NCBI RefSeq assembly: GCF_021917145.1
Contig: NC_061068.1
Span: forward strand, 6,093,344 to 6,157,343
DNA length: 64,000 nucleotides
Source of the DNA: Hypomesus transpacificus
Lineage: Eukaryota; Chordata; Actinopteri; Osmeriformes; Osmeridae
Direction of reading: 5' to 3'
Positions 49,225-61,700 of the stretch are shown here, one piece after another. The position numbers and the translations under genes are program-made. Numbering within the stretch: position 1 is the first letter of the stretch; each line of letters opens with the position of its first letter. The notes beneath the pieces were generated by a model. It did no database searches. It was not told where the DNA came from and saw nothing but the letters and a program-made list of their open reading frames with translations.

Positions 49225-51631
49225 TCACTTCCTATCATTAGATCTGGAGCGACTGTAGACAAAGAACGATGTAAATTTATTGAAAATTACAGCCTGATCA
49301 GTTTATGCATTTACCCAAGCATATCTGAGTCCACACTTACCTCCTTGACCTTGAGAAGGATCTGGAGGGTTTATGGTTCCTGTCTCTGGACAGAGACCTA
49401 TCTCGTCTTCTGTCTCTGGAAAGAGACCTGAATCAAAAAGACACACACAAAATGGTAGTAAGTTAATGGTGGCATTAAGACCAGGGGGATTGAGCCCAAT
49501 AATAAATTGTTCTCCCTACAACAGATCAATGAAAATAACACACTGGAAAAACGGGGAAAGAGGCACTGATAGAATCACCTGCTGCGGCTCCGACTGAAGC
49601 TCCTCCTCCTGGGAGATCTGAGGAATGGGTGGGATAAAATGATAGGTGAGGGTCCATGACTTAAGAATACCCCAGGCCATTTCCTATTAAATCAAATCCA
49701 TTGGAATCATTATAAAACACCAACCACAGCATCGCCCTTTTCTGAGCAGGTGGGAAAGGGGGGGTGGGGGGGGAAAGAGTCCTCAGCAACCTTTACTTGG
49801 ACCAAAGTACTGTTTGGTGAGCCACCTCTGAGGGTAAATACATTTGCTCCAGTACAACCAGATTTCCAATATGTTACCAGCATATTGCAATGCACAGTAG
49901 ATAAGTCAACGTGCTTTTTAAGTGGACGTCACAACAAATTAAATAGGGCCTTGTGCTTTATCACCAATACAAGATTTCCAGCAGTGCATGGAACCACAAC
50001 ATTTGAATTTAGGGATATAGGTTGAATTAGGGACCTACGGATGGAGTTCCCAAACTCTTATGATTTGTACTCTGGGAGTACAATTACTTAACTGTGAAGT
50101 TCATATTCAAGCTCAAGCAGCTCTAGATTAAGCATGACACTACAAAAAGCAGGAGAAAAACAACTTACTATTTGGGGGGATTTGGACAAGATAGAAATGA
50201 CGCAAGAAGGCCAGACAGTGATGGCGAGGGAGGTCGAATTTGCAGAGAGGATTTGCCACATGTTGCAAATGTTGGAGATATGTAGTTGGTTGGCTGGCGG
50301 GGGCGGCTGTAGATTTTCCCTGTCTTTAATAGGTAAGCCGAGTGCAGCTGGTCGTAGATAGTTGTGTTCATAATGGAAAAGGTATAGAAGCTGATTGGTC
50401 GGTAATGTGGGATGGGCCGCTGCCGTTTGGGTTTAGGTTGGAGGAGGGTGCTGGGAACGGCATGCTCAGGAACCAAAAGGCTGGTGCCACCTGACGACTG
50501 GCCATGCCTGGGTCATGTAACACGACATCAGCCAAGCTGATTGGGGCACGCTGGTCAGCGGTCACATGATGCTGAAAGAGGACTAGTTGACTGACTCAGA
50601 GGGTGGTGAGGAGAGGCATGGTGATGACTCTGCAACGGGGTTCATTTTTATTAATATAGATGGCAAAAAAATCAAACGTAAAAAAAAAAATTCTAATAAA
50701 GCTTACATCCATAAAAATAAAATGACCAAACACTTGCCACCTTTTCATAAATTGACAAACTGCTCAATTAGTCTTCACTTTCTCTGTCACAACCCGAACT
50801 AGGGCTAAACATGTAAAAGGACCCCCTTCCCAGAACCTAGTAATCCTTTGCGTTATGGACCCCTTTAACACTACAGTTTATGTTCCAGATATGATTACCC
50901 TTTTAGAAAAGTGAATTTTATAAGCACTACTGTAAACCACAACCCGTTACCTGAATCCAGCAGTATTAACTAAGGATAAATCAAAACTGTGAGTAAATGA
51001 TGAAAGGGGATATAAATGTTCTGGTACACATGTTCAAAATTGGAATAGAGGAAATAAAGAGAAGTTTAGAGAAACATTACCTGCGTCTCACTGGTGGGCT
51101 GCGACGCCTGTAGTCATCCCGCGGGCGTCGGCTCCATGAAGGGGGGGGGCCGCGGCTCCTTGAGCGTTTCTCCCCACTGGATAACTCAACACGCACTCTG
51201 CAGCCACACAGCGTCCTGAAGACATTGACCATAATGCAAGAAATCAGCACTTGGCCACGCATGAATGGAATACCATTACTTATGTTAAAAAACTAACGCT
51301 TAAATAGACACATGCGTACCTTCCATCCAGCTCTCTCACAGCATCAGTTGCATCTCTTGGGTCCTCAAACTCTACAAAGGCAAAGCCTGGAGGGTTCCTG
51401 GCTACCCAGACACTGCGCAGAGGGCCATAATACCCAAAGGCCCTCTCCAGCTCTGTCTTGTTCCCACTATTGCCTAGATTCCCAACATAAACCTTACAGT
51501 CAAGAGGGCAATCTCTGTTAAGGGCAGGATCTAAAGGGGGAAAAAACAAAAATATAAATATTTGTTTCAACGAATTATTCATATTGATGCAATGTATTAT
51601 TCAACGATGCAAATACTACATTACCTCCCAT
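49225..51631 (-). CDS. srsf3: Serine/arginine-rich splicing factor 3, complete
   Basis: Coding exons on the minus strand: 51631-51625, 51530-51320, 51215-51081, 49617-49579, 49427-49341 and 49252-49225, giving 168 aa (human 164). SRSF3 is a nuclear splicing and mRNA export factor. The RRM has RNP motifs KVYVGNL and [13 protein letters not shown], with [17 protein letters not shown] between. The RS tail includes [40 protein letters not shown] and the end RSRSNDRK. The start codon is in a tiny coding part of an upstream exon (ATGGGAG). The resulting N-terminus [13 protein letters not shown] differs from the human MHRDSCPLD. Intron 3 (51080-49618) holds the conserved poison exon. The gene is head-to-head with fkbp5. 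Confidence 0.97.
50169..50571 (-). other. srsf3: srsf3 poison cassette exon
   Basis: On the minus strand a strong acceptor (agtcctctttcag) at 50572-50573 and an ideal donor (AATA|GTAAGT, at 50168-50163) bound a 403-base exon with higher GC than the rest of the intron. Spliced after coding exon 3, which ends CGC AG, it reads S-I-M and then TGA, stopping translation at once. Mammalian SRSF3 carries a conserved ~450-base exon at the same place; its inclusion sends the mRNA to nonsense-mediated decay and lets the protein limit its own level. I infer the same role here. Confidence 0.85.
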
Positions 51632-52830
51632 TCCAACCGATCTCGATGCCTCAAATAGTAGAGTCTGTCACAAAGAAAAATATGTATTAGCACACCATCT
51701 AGACACTGAAATCATGCTACAGACAAATATCTTAGTAACTATCTGAATCTAGCGCTGTTAGACGGTACATGCTATCGTCTTTACTGGGTGCCATTTTACA
51801 AAGCAGTTTGGATCATGTATAATCAATGACCTAATAAAGATTAACGTCCTTATACGAGCAGCCACCACAACTAGAGGTTATAATTGACGGGAGAACCCAT
51901 TGATCAATGTCCAGATAAAGCGAGCGCTTGCTACGCTAGCACCAGAAGTTAATTTCATTGTTTGGACATAACACACGGACAGCTATCATGGCCGACGAAC
52001 GTGTGCTTGCAAGTGATTCCTGCCAGTTAGCTAGGCCCAATATTATTTGCAAATATTTATTAAAAGACTCATTACGGCTACTTGGTGCATGTAAATGTCC
52101 TATTATTTCCCCAAACTCCATGTACATTGTAAAAAGACCGTTAGCAGTATTATTGGTAGGTAGTTAGCTACCTTCTTCTACATTCAAACTGCTAGCATGC
52201 CAACGACTGTCGGCCATGTTGTCAATCGCTAGCTAGCTATTTAGCTGGAGCCTTGAGGCCTAGGAACTCCCACTGTGCGCGGGGAACTGAAACTCCATTC
52301 ATTAGCTGGCTATCTGATGTATTGGAGTCTCTCCTAAAACACGGGAATATTAATATGCAAGCGCCGAAACTATAATCTCGATAAAATCCCTAAATCCCAT
52401 TCTGGTTTATCTGCCTGCTCCAGACACTACTTGCCTATGTAGCTAGTACTGGAAATCTTGCTACTGGGCCGTGTCTAGGATCTACGCTCGACCCATTAGC
52501 TTAGCTTTACTGCTAATCTGCTAACGCAAATATCCACGACAGGGAAAACAGCAACGTTAACATTAAAAATAGCATGCAAACTATACTAAAAGATATCATT
52601 CGACGACACTGGTAACTCGTTATAAGTTTCCGTTACATCAACGTTAAAATTTGCAATTTGAACACACTTAGAAATATTACCAGTTAATCCCCAGTTTCCG
52701 TATGCGTTGGTGAGTTTCACAACGTGTGGAAGCGAAGGCGACGTCTAGCTAGCTACAGTCAGGTTGCTACTAGTGTAAGAAAGGAAAAAAACGTTTCTTC
52801 TTACGCACGGGAAATTCAAGTGCAATGCAT
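51632..52830 (-). promoter_or_regulatory. srsf3: srsf3 5'UTR exons and promoter
   Basis: The coding start exon begins after an acceptor (ctttgtgacag) just above 51667. A likely non-coding first exon lies near 52683-52800, with a donor-like AACTG|GTAATA read leftward and a more GC-rich, CG-containing stretch ('gaagcgaaggcgacgtc') around it. Boundaries are approximate. Confidence 0.5.
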
Positions 52831-55130
52831 TCTGGGATCGACTTGGCGGGTCATCATCATGTTTGACAAAATAAGCGAAGGCCTACTTGTGTAAAATACA
52901 TTTAAATGTTTGTTTGAAAACATGTTTAATGGGTTTTGAAGCTGATCCTTCATTTTTGTAGATATAGCCTCATTCCTAAAACAGTTAAAGCAATATGTAT
53001 TATTAATAGGCCTATTATTAAATAATATTAATAATACAAGTAAATATAATACGTGCTCTTGTTGGCCTATAACTCAAATAAACAAATGATTATGTTATTC
53101 CACATATTACTAAAATATTTCAATTCAAGTCATTCAATTATGGGCCACAAATAGGCCTAGGCTACATAATCGCCTAATGACATTCAAAAGGGGAGATGTA
53201 CAGAAACGTTTCTGTCCTAGTTTGTGACCACCGTTATTCTATACTATCTAACTGCTAACTATAGCCTACTCTCCTTTTGCTCTCACCTAAATCTGTTGTT
53301 GTATCTCATGTTATTCATTGCTCAATAATAAGCTTTGAAACCTAATATATTCTTAATGGGCCTACATATGGGCCTAATTTAGGTTATATATAACAGCAAA
53401 AACATTTCTGGTTCTGGTACACAAGACAATCAATGCTCCTCATATCACACACCGTGACCCCCTAGAGGGCAGAAGTTCATTGCTAAAAAGGATCAAGCAG
53501 GAGATTACGCTTGTGGGGGTTACGCAACACAAATGCCTTGAACACAAACAAAGAGCATTATGTTGCTTTATTTTGGTCTTGGTATGTTTGTGTGAGGGTC
53601 GGCGCCCCTATTCCACCTTTTCTTCACATGGATCAACATATTTTGCTGTTTAGGTTTTCCTCACTGTCTCTGCATTCTTGTTTAGCCGTGAAATAGCCAA
53701 CATCTTCCTCTTTCTCACAACCACTCAGAGCACAGTTTTCAATCAGATTAGAACAGCACATTCTGTTCTGATTAACTTCCTGATGACTGTGTATCCTTGA
53801 ATGAACCCGCCCCCGTGCTTTTAGTTACATTGACACTCAATCAGACACTAGCTTGTATTCACTGAATTCTGCAGCGAAGTTTGTACTTGAAGAAGAATAG
53901 CCAATTCACTCATTAGGACTGGTTCTAGAGGTTACAATATTGTTAAGGTACGATGGATATTAAGGAATGTAGCTTTCTTTACCCAACACTTTGTTGTCAT
54001 GGAATGAGACCCAACAGTGCTAACAATAATTGCTAGGCTATTTATAAAGAAGGATTTATACAGATGTAGAACATTCCGTTTTACTTTTACTGGTAACGAT
54101 ATTGCATCACTTGAACAGCCTTGGCTATAGCCTACCCTAGACGCTTGATCATTTTTCGATCACTCTGCAATAGAAACTTGAAATGTGCATGGAGTAACAA
54201 AACCAGAAATTGTGTAGGCCTATTTGTAAATATTGTGGTTATTAGGCTAGGCCCACTCACAAGTTGAATTTTAAAGATGTAAGCCTAACTGTTAGCCTAA
54301 ATCACTGTGACAATAAACTAATTCTCAGACGAGGCTTGAGGATTTTGGTTTAATTGAGCTGACAACAAAAGTTGTTTAATGAGTGTTTTTAAAACGTTTA
54401 GCTGTAATTCTAGAGGAGAGACTGTCATTGGCGCGTTAGTCAACGTTATAATTAACCCTCAACTAACCTACTGTGTTTCAGCTGATCAGTCGTCAGTACA
54501 ATAACTATTGGGGATGAAATTCAATAACTCTTGCAAACCCACACAAGAACTAGAAAGCGGCACTGTCTTGATAGGCTATTGTGTGAATTTCTATGCATCA
54601 ACTTGGCTATTTTTATATTAATTATATTATTAATTAATTATAGGCCTAATTAAATTTCAGTTCAGACATGTGGAATCCTGAAAGAATCAGATGGCAGTTG
54701 TGTTATTCCTATAGACAGCCTATAGGATATTTGATTTTGCAGCAAGACGTTCGAATATTCAAAAGGTTGGCTATAGGCTGATGTTGTGTAGGCTAATAGC
54801 CTTTATTTAACAATTAGTAACCACCAAGGGTAGGGCTAGCTTACTGTAGCCTACATCATCACCAGTCAGACAGCAATGGTGACATTAGCCTAGGCTACAT
54901 GCTTTCCCTAAAGCACTTGTTAAAATGAAATTACACTGCTTTTGAAATCTAAGTGTATCATCTGATGGTGGTTAAGTTCTGCATCTTGCGCATAATGTTC
55001 AAATGTGAAATGCAACCCAACACAGATTCAGTAGCCTACAAAATTACTTATTTTATATTGGTAATTATTCCAGATGGTGTGCTTATCGTCTCGTCGATAA
55101 TAACGCATTGAACCGAGGACTGCAATGTTT
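52831..55130. other. srsf3-fkbp5 divergent intergenic region
   Basis: AT-rich sequence with many short 'taggcct'-type words and no supported gene. A GRE-like site lies at 53755-53769. The sequence becomes GC-richer past ~55100, where the fkbp5 promoter begins. Confidence 0.4.
53755..53769. promoter_or_regulatory. fkbp5: GRE-like site AGCACAttcTGTTCT
   Basis: One mismatch to the RGWACAnnnTGTWCY consensus, at the third base of the left half-site. It lies ~1.85 kb upstream of the predicted fkbp5 first exon end. Confidence 0.4.
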
Positions 55131-55171
55131 ATATGAACTGTTCATCTGAGCCCCCGAGGACAGAACAGTGC

Positions 55172-55186
55172 TGTACAGGCTGTTCC
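55172..55186. promoter_or_regulatory. fkbp5: GRE-like site TGTACAggcTGTTCC
   Basis: It matches the steroid receptor 15-mer consensus at all but the first base, with correct 3-base spacing. It lies ~430 bp before the predicted end of fkbp5 exon 1. Confidence 0.55.
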
Positions 55187-55237
55187 CGGTAGCGCCGGCG
55201 TTCGGCACAGAACGGGTTACAGGTCAGGGTGTCTACT

Positions 55238-55252
55238 GGAACACAGTGTTCT
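55238..55252. promoter_or_regulatory. fkbp5: Consensus GRE GGAACAcagTGTTCT
   Basis: It matches RGWACAnnnTGTWCY at every position and forms a nearly perfect palindrome. FKBP5 is a classic glucocorticoid receptor target, so a functional site is likely. Confidence 0.75.
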
Positions 55253-55276
55253 CGTCAGAGGAGCTACAGTACAGCC

Positions 55277-55291
55277 GGAACATTGTGTTAC
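55277..55291. promoter_or_regulatory. fkbp5: GRE-like site GGAACAttgTGTTAC
   Basis: It has a perfect left half-site and a right half-site differing in the last two bases. It lies 25 bp after the consensus GRE, which may favour cooperative binding. Confidence 0.4.
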
Positions 55292-55464
55292 TATGTGGCT
55301 ACCTTCCAAGACCTGCCCTTAATTTTTTTACTCTAAATCACCCTCCCCTTCGTTCTCCCCGCCTCTTACCCGGTGTCATTTCTATTCAGTTCTCCATGTG
55401 GTCCAAACTAGCATGTTGATCGTCACTGCTGTCTGTGGTATTGGGTGTAAAAAAAACTATGGAC

Positions 55465-55479
55465 AGAACATTTAGTTCC
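55465..55479. promoter_or_regulatory. fkbp5: GRE-like site AGAACAtttAGTTCC
   Basis: It has a perfect left half-site and one mismatch in the right half. It lies close to the predicted fkbp5 transcription start. Confidence 0.4.
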
Positions 55480-55489
55480 CTGGTTATGA

Positions 55490-55616
55490 GAAGGCGGGCT
55501 TGAACTAAACGGAATAGCGTGCGCTGCTGTATCATTGGCAATACAGGCTACCGGCTGAAACTACAGGCTGTACACAACAAAATATACACGGAGGGAGAGA
55601 ATAATCAAAACAAATA
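55490..55616 (+). other. fkbp5: Predicted fkbp5 non-coding first exon
   Basis: The sequence ends in CAAATA|GTAAGTC, a perfect splice donor, in the right place for the 5'UTR exon that joins the coding exon opening after the AG just before 58685. The 5' boundary is a guess. Confidence 0.45.
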
Positions 55617-56311
55617 GTAAGTCATATCTTTATCGACATTTATTTGATTTTTATCTTCAATCTTAGAGCGTAGAGCGGATATAGGCTAGATCGTATTGAT
55701 AAGTTTTTGTTCCTGATATGACACTCACCTTATATTCTAATTTGTCTATATTCTGTAGATTGCAATTGGTTCTGTTGAATTCAATTTCAGTGTCAATAAT
55801 CAGGATACCTTTTATTATAATTTCCTTATTCTTTTATTTTCCTCGCGTGACATACATACATTGTCTATTCTTTGCACATATTAGGCCATATACCTATAGC
55901 TATATGCTTGTCTAAAGTACATATTTCTACGGATAATCCTGGAAAATAGTTTATTTGCATAATTCCTTAAACAGTCTAATGTTTCTAGTCTAATGACGGC
56001 TCTCTTTCATTTACTCACATACACAACATTTTATTATGTTATGGAACCCCCCCCCCCCCACACACACATACACATGTAGGCATGTAAGCACAAATTCAGA
56101 AAAACTGAAGCCTATGAGTTAAACATTGGAGGGATATAGGCAAGTTATATATGGATGTATTGTGAATTGGAATAGAGTATGCAGTATAGTCAGTTTCATC
56201 AGATTTTCTCCCGGGGTTGGACTCTATAATGGTTCATTGCAAAAGCCTTCTCAACAGCCAAAACTGGGGGGCTGTATTGGTCCTTTTTCAGCAAGGATAC
56301 AAGTTATACAC

Positions 56312-56395
56312 TAGTTAAGGACAGCATAAAGCCAGGTGGAAGTAGAGACTGTGTAGTTAAGGACAGTATAAAGCCAGGTGGAAGTAGAGACTGTG
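56312..56395. repeat. 42-bp tandem duplication, two copies
   Basis: 56312-56353 and 56354-56395 are identical except for one base (C/T); each copy starts TAGTTAAGGACAG. It lies in fkbp5 intron 1. Confidence 0.9.
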
Positions 56396-57135
56396 TAATG
56401 ATTCATCTATGAGAAAGAGTCAGAGACAGTCAGTTATGTATTTCCCAGAAATTATGTGGATAAAGTCTACAGCAATGGGATTGAGAGATCTGTCATTCTA
56501 CATCTGGTTTATAATTGCCTTAACTATTTTCCTGTGGTAGATCAGAGAATACATACAGATAATGTACTTTTAGTGTGGACAATGTTTTGCTTCATTCATT
56601 GTCAGTAACTGTCAGCTTGAAGTCATACTTACTTGCAAAATAGCATTGACGCATTAGGTTTGAGAGCTTGAAAGCACAGCCTATCTGTTGAGTGACCATG
56701 AGCTACCAGGACTGAATGTTCACTGGTTTGTTGTTTTCTGTTCCTTCATTTCTCAGCAGGGTTCTGAGTTCCATGCTTATAAGACACATAGCACTATCCA
56801 TATAAAAACATCTATAATTTGACATACCCTGTCCTTTGTAAAAGTGTACATGGATAAGAGGAAAATGTTACCTACCTTCCCATCACTGTCACAATTTCGT
56901 TTTTTTATTGTTATGGAAACCCCCCCTCCCCACAAATCCACTTATTTTACATATTGTATATCCTGATGTATCAGATTTATAAATAAACTGTCTTTGCACT
57001 CCTTCAGATTTTGGGATAGGCAATTTAATGAATTTATATTTGCCCATTGCCATTCTAAGCAGATGCTGTGTTGTGACTAAGTGGGTTTCAAATTGGTGAA
57101 CACCATCCGATTGTGCCAGGGAACTCTGAACAGAC

Positions 57136-57150
57136 GGAACATAGTGTTCC
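57136..57150. promoter_or_regulatory. fkbp5: Consensus GRE GGAACAtagTGTTCC in fkbp5 intron 1
   Basis: It is a perfect inverted repeat matching RGWACAnnnTGTWCY at every position, and it directly abuts the long CA microsatellite. Human FKBP5 also has functional intronic GREs. Confidence 0.7.
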
Positions 57151-57151
57151 C

Positions 57152-57160
57152 CACGCACGC

Positions 57161-57246
<86 letters not shown>

Positions 57247-57253
57247 GCACACA

Positions 57254-57334
<81 letters not shown>
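57152..57334. repeat. (CA)n microsatellite, ~180 bp
   Basis: A long CA tract with a few interruptions near the start and around 57242-57256. The Cys-Val and Thr-His frames over it are artefacts. Confidence 0.97.
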
Positions 57335-57336
<2 letters not shown>

Positions 57337-58212
57337 ATAAGCCCTTTCATTCTTGGTTAGGAACACAGACATACAGTATAATATACACACGCAAATAGAC
57401 ACCGGCACTTATGTGTTAACAAGTTTGCAGTTCACACAAGGTCAATGTCGACATAACAAGCCATTTTAATTATTTCATATGTATAAACATTAAACCTGTT
57501 AATAACCAGTATGCTTATTAACAGGTTCCATGTATGTCTTTTATATTTTTTAACTTGGTGTCCGCTTTATTCGATAATACTTTTTCCGGAAGCTATATTT
57601 TACAGTGCACATTTTGTCGATATAAAGGTACGTAAACTGAAGAACAAAGAACAACTGAAACTGTATACTGCTGTGTCTAGTGCCTACCTGACCTCATTCA
57701 CTAAAATAGTCTTTGTTAAACAATTGTGCTAATAGGAAAATAAATGCAAGAACAACAGGTCAGAAAGGCAGAAAGCACAGATGTTGAAGGAATATAGGAA
57801 AATAGAGCATAGGGTATAAAACTGACCTTAAATGTTGACTAAATGTTAATCTGACAAAACAATAATGTTTCTAACTCTCTTCAAGGTTATAACCTGTATT
57901 TATCTCAAACTTTGTATAGGTTTATTTTAGGTTGCATGTTTAATAAAGTGTTTATATACTGTACCAATAGAGAGGTAGTTAAATATTTTTACCATTTATG
58001 TACTATAGGCTGGAAAAGGACTCGCATCCTGCAGGTCTGTTAGAATGTTGCATCGAGGAACAGGAGCTAAACTATGACCTAAGCTTTTAGTTTTGCTACC
58101 TTAGCTGCCACAGATAAAATTGGTGAAGTAAGATGTGATAATTTGCCATCAATCATAGTTTATTCAACAAACCTGCAATGATTATACGTTTATTTTTTAT
58201 CAAAAGCACTTA

Positions 58213-58213
<1 letters not shown>

Positions 58214-58250
<37 letters not shown>

Positions 58251-58281
58251 GGGGATGGGGGGGGGGGGGGGATGGGGGGGG
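58214..58281. repeat. Poly-G tract, ~68 bp
   Basis: Almost pure G, broken by three short A/T interruptions, in fkbp5 intron 1 on the transcribed sense. The exact length may be unreliable in the assembly. Confidence 0.9.
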
Positions 58282-58713
58282 TTCTTCTGGATAATCTGTC
58301 CAATTATATTCAGGCTTCAAAATGCTTTATCCATGTGATCTAACTTGCAAGCTGAACTTGAACATCAGTCCAGGTATTTGTCTGTGTGTTCTTTGAATGA
58401 ATAAAGAGAGAGCTGTCATGTAATGTAATGGCCACCTTTTTATTTAAATGTCTTGCCGTGCACTACGGATAAGGTTGATTTAAGAAGAAAGGTTTATTGG
58501 TCTCACAGCAACACAAATGCACGCATGCAGGGAGCGGCGACACCGGAAAACACACACACATGTAGAAAGACACATGCAGCAAGATTTATTTGTACTGAGG
58601 GAGACCTATCATCCACCTATTTATGAAAAAAAAGAAAATCCACCAATAGTTAACCAATTGTTTGTGTATTTCTTTGTTTCTACAGGAATAGAAGGGCCTG
58701 CCCAGGTGCAGAG

Positions 58714-61700
58714 ATGACAACTGATAAGGATCTGTGTATGCATGGCCAGTCTGTTCCAGTGGTTTTTACAACAAAGGGCATTGACATCACTCCTAATAAA
58801 GACCAGGGAGTTTACAAGGTATTGGGAGGGTTTAACAATCTAGGCAATTTCTTAGTTTGAATTTAAGACATTGTTTGGTACACACACAAACATGAATCTT
58901 GATATACCAACACACTTTTTAATTCCTGCACAGATACATTTTTCGCATGTACACGTGTACACTCACAGGTGCGCACACCAATGTTATGAAAAGATGAAAT
59001 AATCCACCCTTGGAATTGCACCTTATTCTGAGCTCAAATTTGATGTTCATTGTATTTCCAGGTGATAAAACGGCAGGGACAGGATGGGGACAGACCCATG
59101 ATTGGAGACAGGGTGACTGTTCATTACACTGGCAGACTACTCAATGGGAAGAAGTTTGATTCGAGTCTAGATCGCAAAGAGCCTTTTTGCTTCAATCTGG
59201 GAAGGGGTAAAGGAACTCTTTATTGAGCACTTTTTTACCTCAGTGTGCTTTTAAAACATCCACTCTTGACTGTACATGCAATCAATGCACAGACTGATTT
59301 TCTTTGGTCATTTTTAAGACCGTTAACCGTCAAAAACACAATTTCTTAATGGTTGACGTGCAAGTGTAAAATCCAGAGTCTATTTTCCATCACTGAAGTA
59401 CTTTTTGTTATATTCATGCCATAGGGCAGGTAATTAAGGCCTGGGACATTGCCTTGGCTACCATGCAGAGAGGAGAAGTCTGCATGCTCCTCTGTAAACA
59501 AGAGTATTCCTATGGATCTGCTGGAAGCCCACCCAAAATACCTCCCAACTCATCACTACTGTTTGAGGTGAGTGGCAGCAAAGGTTTGACTATTGTATGT
59601 TTTTTTATTAGCTTTTTTTCATGCTTCTCAAGTTGAAAATAAGTTTGAGTCTAGTTTCAAGTTTTGTGTACGAGTGTCTGTATAGAAAAAAACATGAAAT
59701 GTACTCAAATTATGTCATTCAGGCTGACCCTGGGGGGGGGGGGGGGGGGGGGGGGGACAGTTTGAGAATGCCTGCTCGAAGCCATTTTCTTAACTACCTT
59801 TACTTGATAAGTACTGCTTAAGATAAAAAGGGATATAGTTTCTCGAGTAATACTTAGTTCTCATATTTATTCTTGTAGGATACTACTAGTACAAGCAGAC
59901 ACGTATTTCAGTACTGCAGCTATATTAGTCTACTCTAATTAAAACAACAACATTGCTTAGGATTCAAACCTCTTAAAGAGCCTCCTTAGTAGACTACTCA
60001 GAGTATTACAGATTATTTAGAGGATGTGCAGGGTGCGCATCTCTGCCACTTAAAGTACAAACTGTAACGTGGCCACTGCGGGTCAGGAAGCCCTTCCCTC
60101 ATGTAGGCTGCAGCATTGAGCTCAACAATCCTTTTTGGGAAGTGCCAAGCACATGGGTTTCTTACCAAATCTCACAGACAGTTGCTTTTCTTACAGTGTT
60201 GTGCTGTAGCTTGAGACCCCATTCCTCTATGCCTTGCAGGGTATTTATGATGTGAGTTGACTCACCAGAGATCTGCTGTGATATAACAGAAATATTAACA
60301 ATCAGATTTTTTACATTTTAAATCAAAGTGCAGATCAAGCCCAAGAGAACCTTAAGGAACTACTTATGCAATTACTGGGGCCTTGCAATTTCTGCTGTTG
60401 AACCAGGTGGATGGTTGCATGTGTGTGTGTTTTCTGCAGGTGGAGCTACTAAACTTTGAGGGAGAGGTGCTCACTGACGATGGTGGGATCATCAGGAGGA
60501 TAAAGGTCAAAGGAGAGAGCTTCAATAATCCCAACGAAGGGTCCACTGTTGAAGGTACAGGTTCTTCTCAGGGTGGGCTGTCTTTGACTGTCCCTTATGA
60601 AGTCAACTCTTTGAATGCCCCCTTACAAGTGTAGTTGAGTGGTTTTCAAATGATCAGTTGATGCTTATGTATGTCTGGCATTCATATCCCCTAGTTCACC
60701 TCGAAGGCAGCTGTGAGGGTTGTCTGTTTGACTCAAGAGATGTACACTTTATTGTGGGTGAGGCTGATGACAAGAGGGTTCCTCTGGGAGTTGACCGGGC
60801 TATGGAGAAGATGCAGAAAGGAGAGTGCTGCTTGCTTTATTTAAAACCCAAGTAAGTTTGGTGTAACTTCAATATACATCCTATTGGCAAATTGGTGAAC
60901 AATGCTTACTAAGGAGACATATTATTGGTTAAACCTATTAAATGCAGTTAACACAGTGCCGGGAATTTTCAGTCATAACACGTTCTCTGCTTCTGTAGAT
61001 ATGCATTTGGTAAAGAGGGTAATCCGGAGTTCAAGATTGGACCAAACACAGAAGTGGTATATGAAGTTACACTCAAAGATTTTCAGAAGGTTAGTTTCTA
61101 ATAAGGTAAAGCAGTTGATTAGCTGATGTTGAAATAAAAGCTTTCAATAAAATAATCAAATTGCCTTTGTGATTTTAAGTCCAAAGAATCCTGGGAAATG
61201 GACTTGAGTGAAAAACTTGATATGGCTGTTGGAGTCAAACATAAAGGAAACCATTATTACAAGGTACAGAATCCAGATAGGATTGTTTTGTATGACCAGT
61301 GTATACCTTATTTTACATCTTAAAGACATCTGCAACAGACATTGTTACATCATTTAATGCTGTTCCTTAATCTGCGATTAACATGCAATGAGAAACGGAA
61401 TCTGACTAACATCAACGGAACAAAACTTTAGGACAATAACACACTTTACATATTATTTCACTCTTTGAGGAAAGTTAGAGGAGTTTTCTCCACTCCCTTA
61501 CCTACATGCAACTTATTAAACATCTCCCCAAGAGCTTGACTCATTTTCTCATGTATAGGGGAGTTCACATGACACACCTTAGAGAGAACTCTGATTAGTC
61601 ACTTAACTGAGCCCTAGTGTTTTTCTGTGCTAGGCCGGGCGGTATTATCAGGCAGTTATTCAGTACCAGCGCATCGTGTCCTGGCTGGAAATGGAGTGTG

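Noticed and set aside
55168-55419. 83-codon frame in the fkbp5 promoter
   Set aside because: It lies over the GRE cluster, has no family match and is not in frame with fkbp5 exons.
56889-57408. Cys-Val and Thr-His repeat frames
   Set aside because: Translations of the CA microsatellite.
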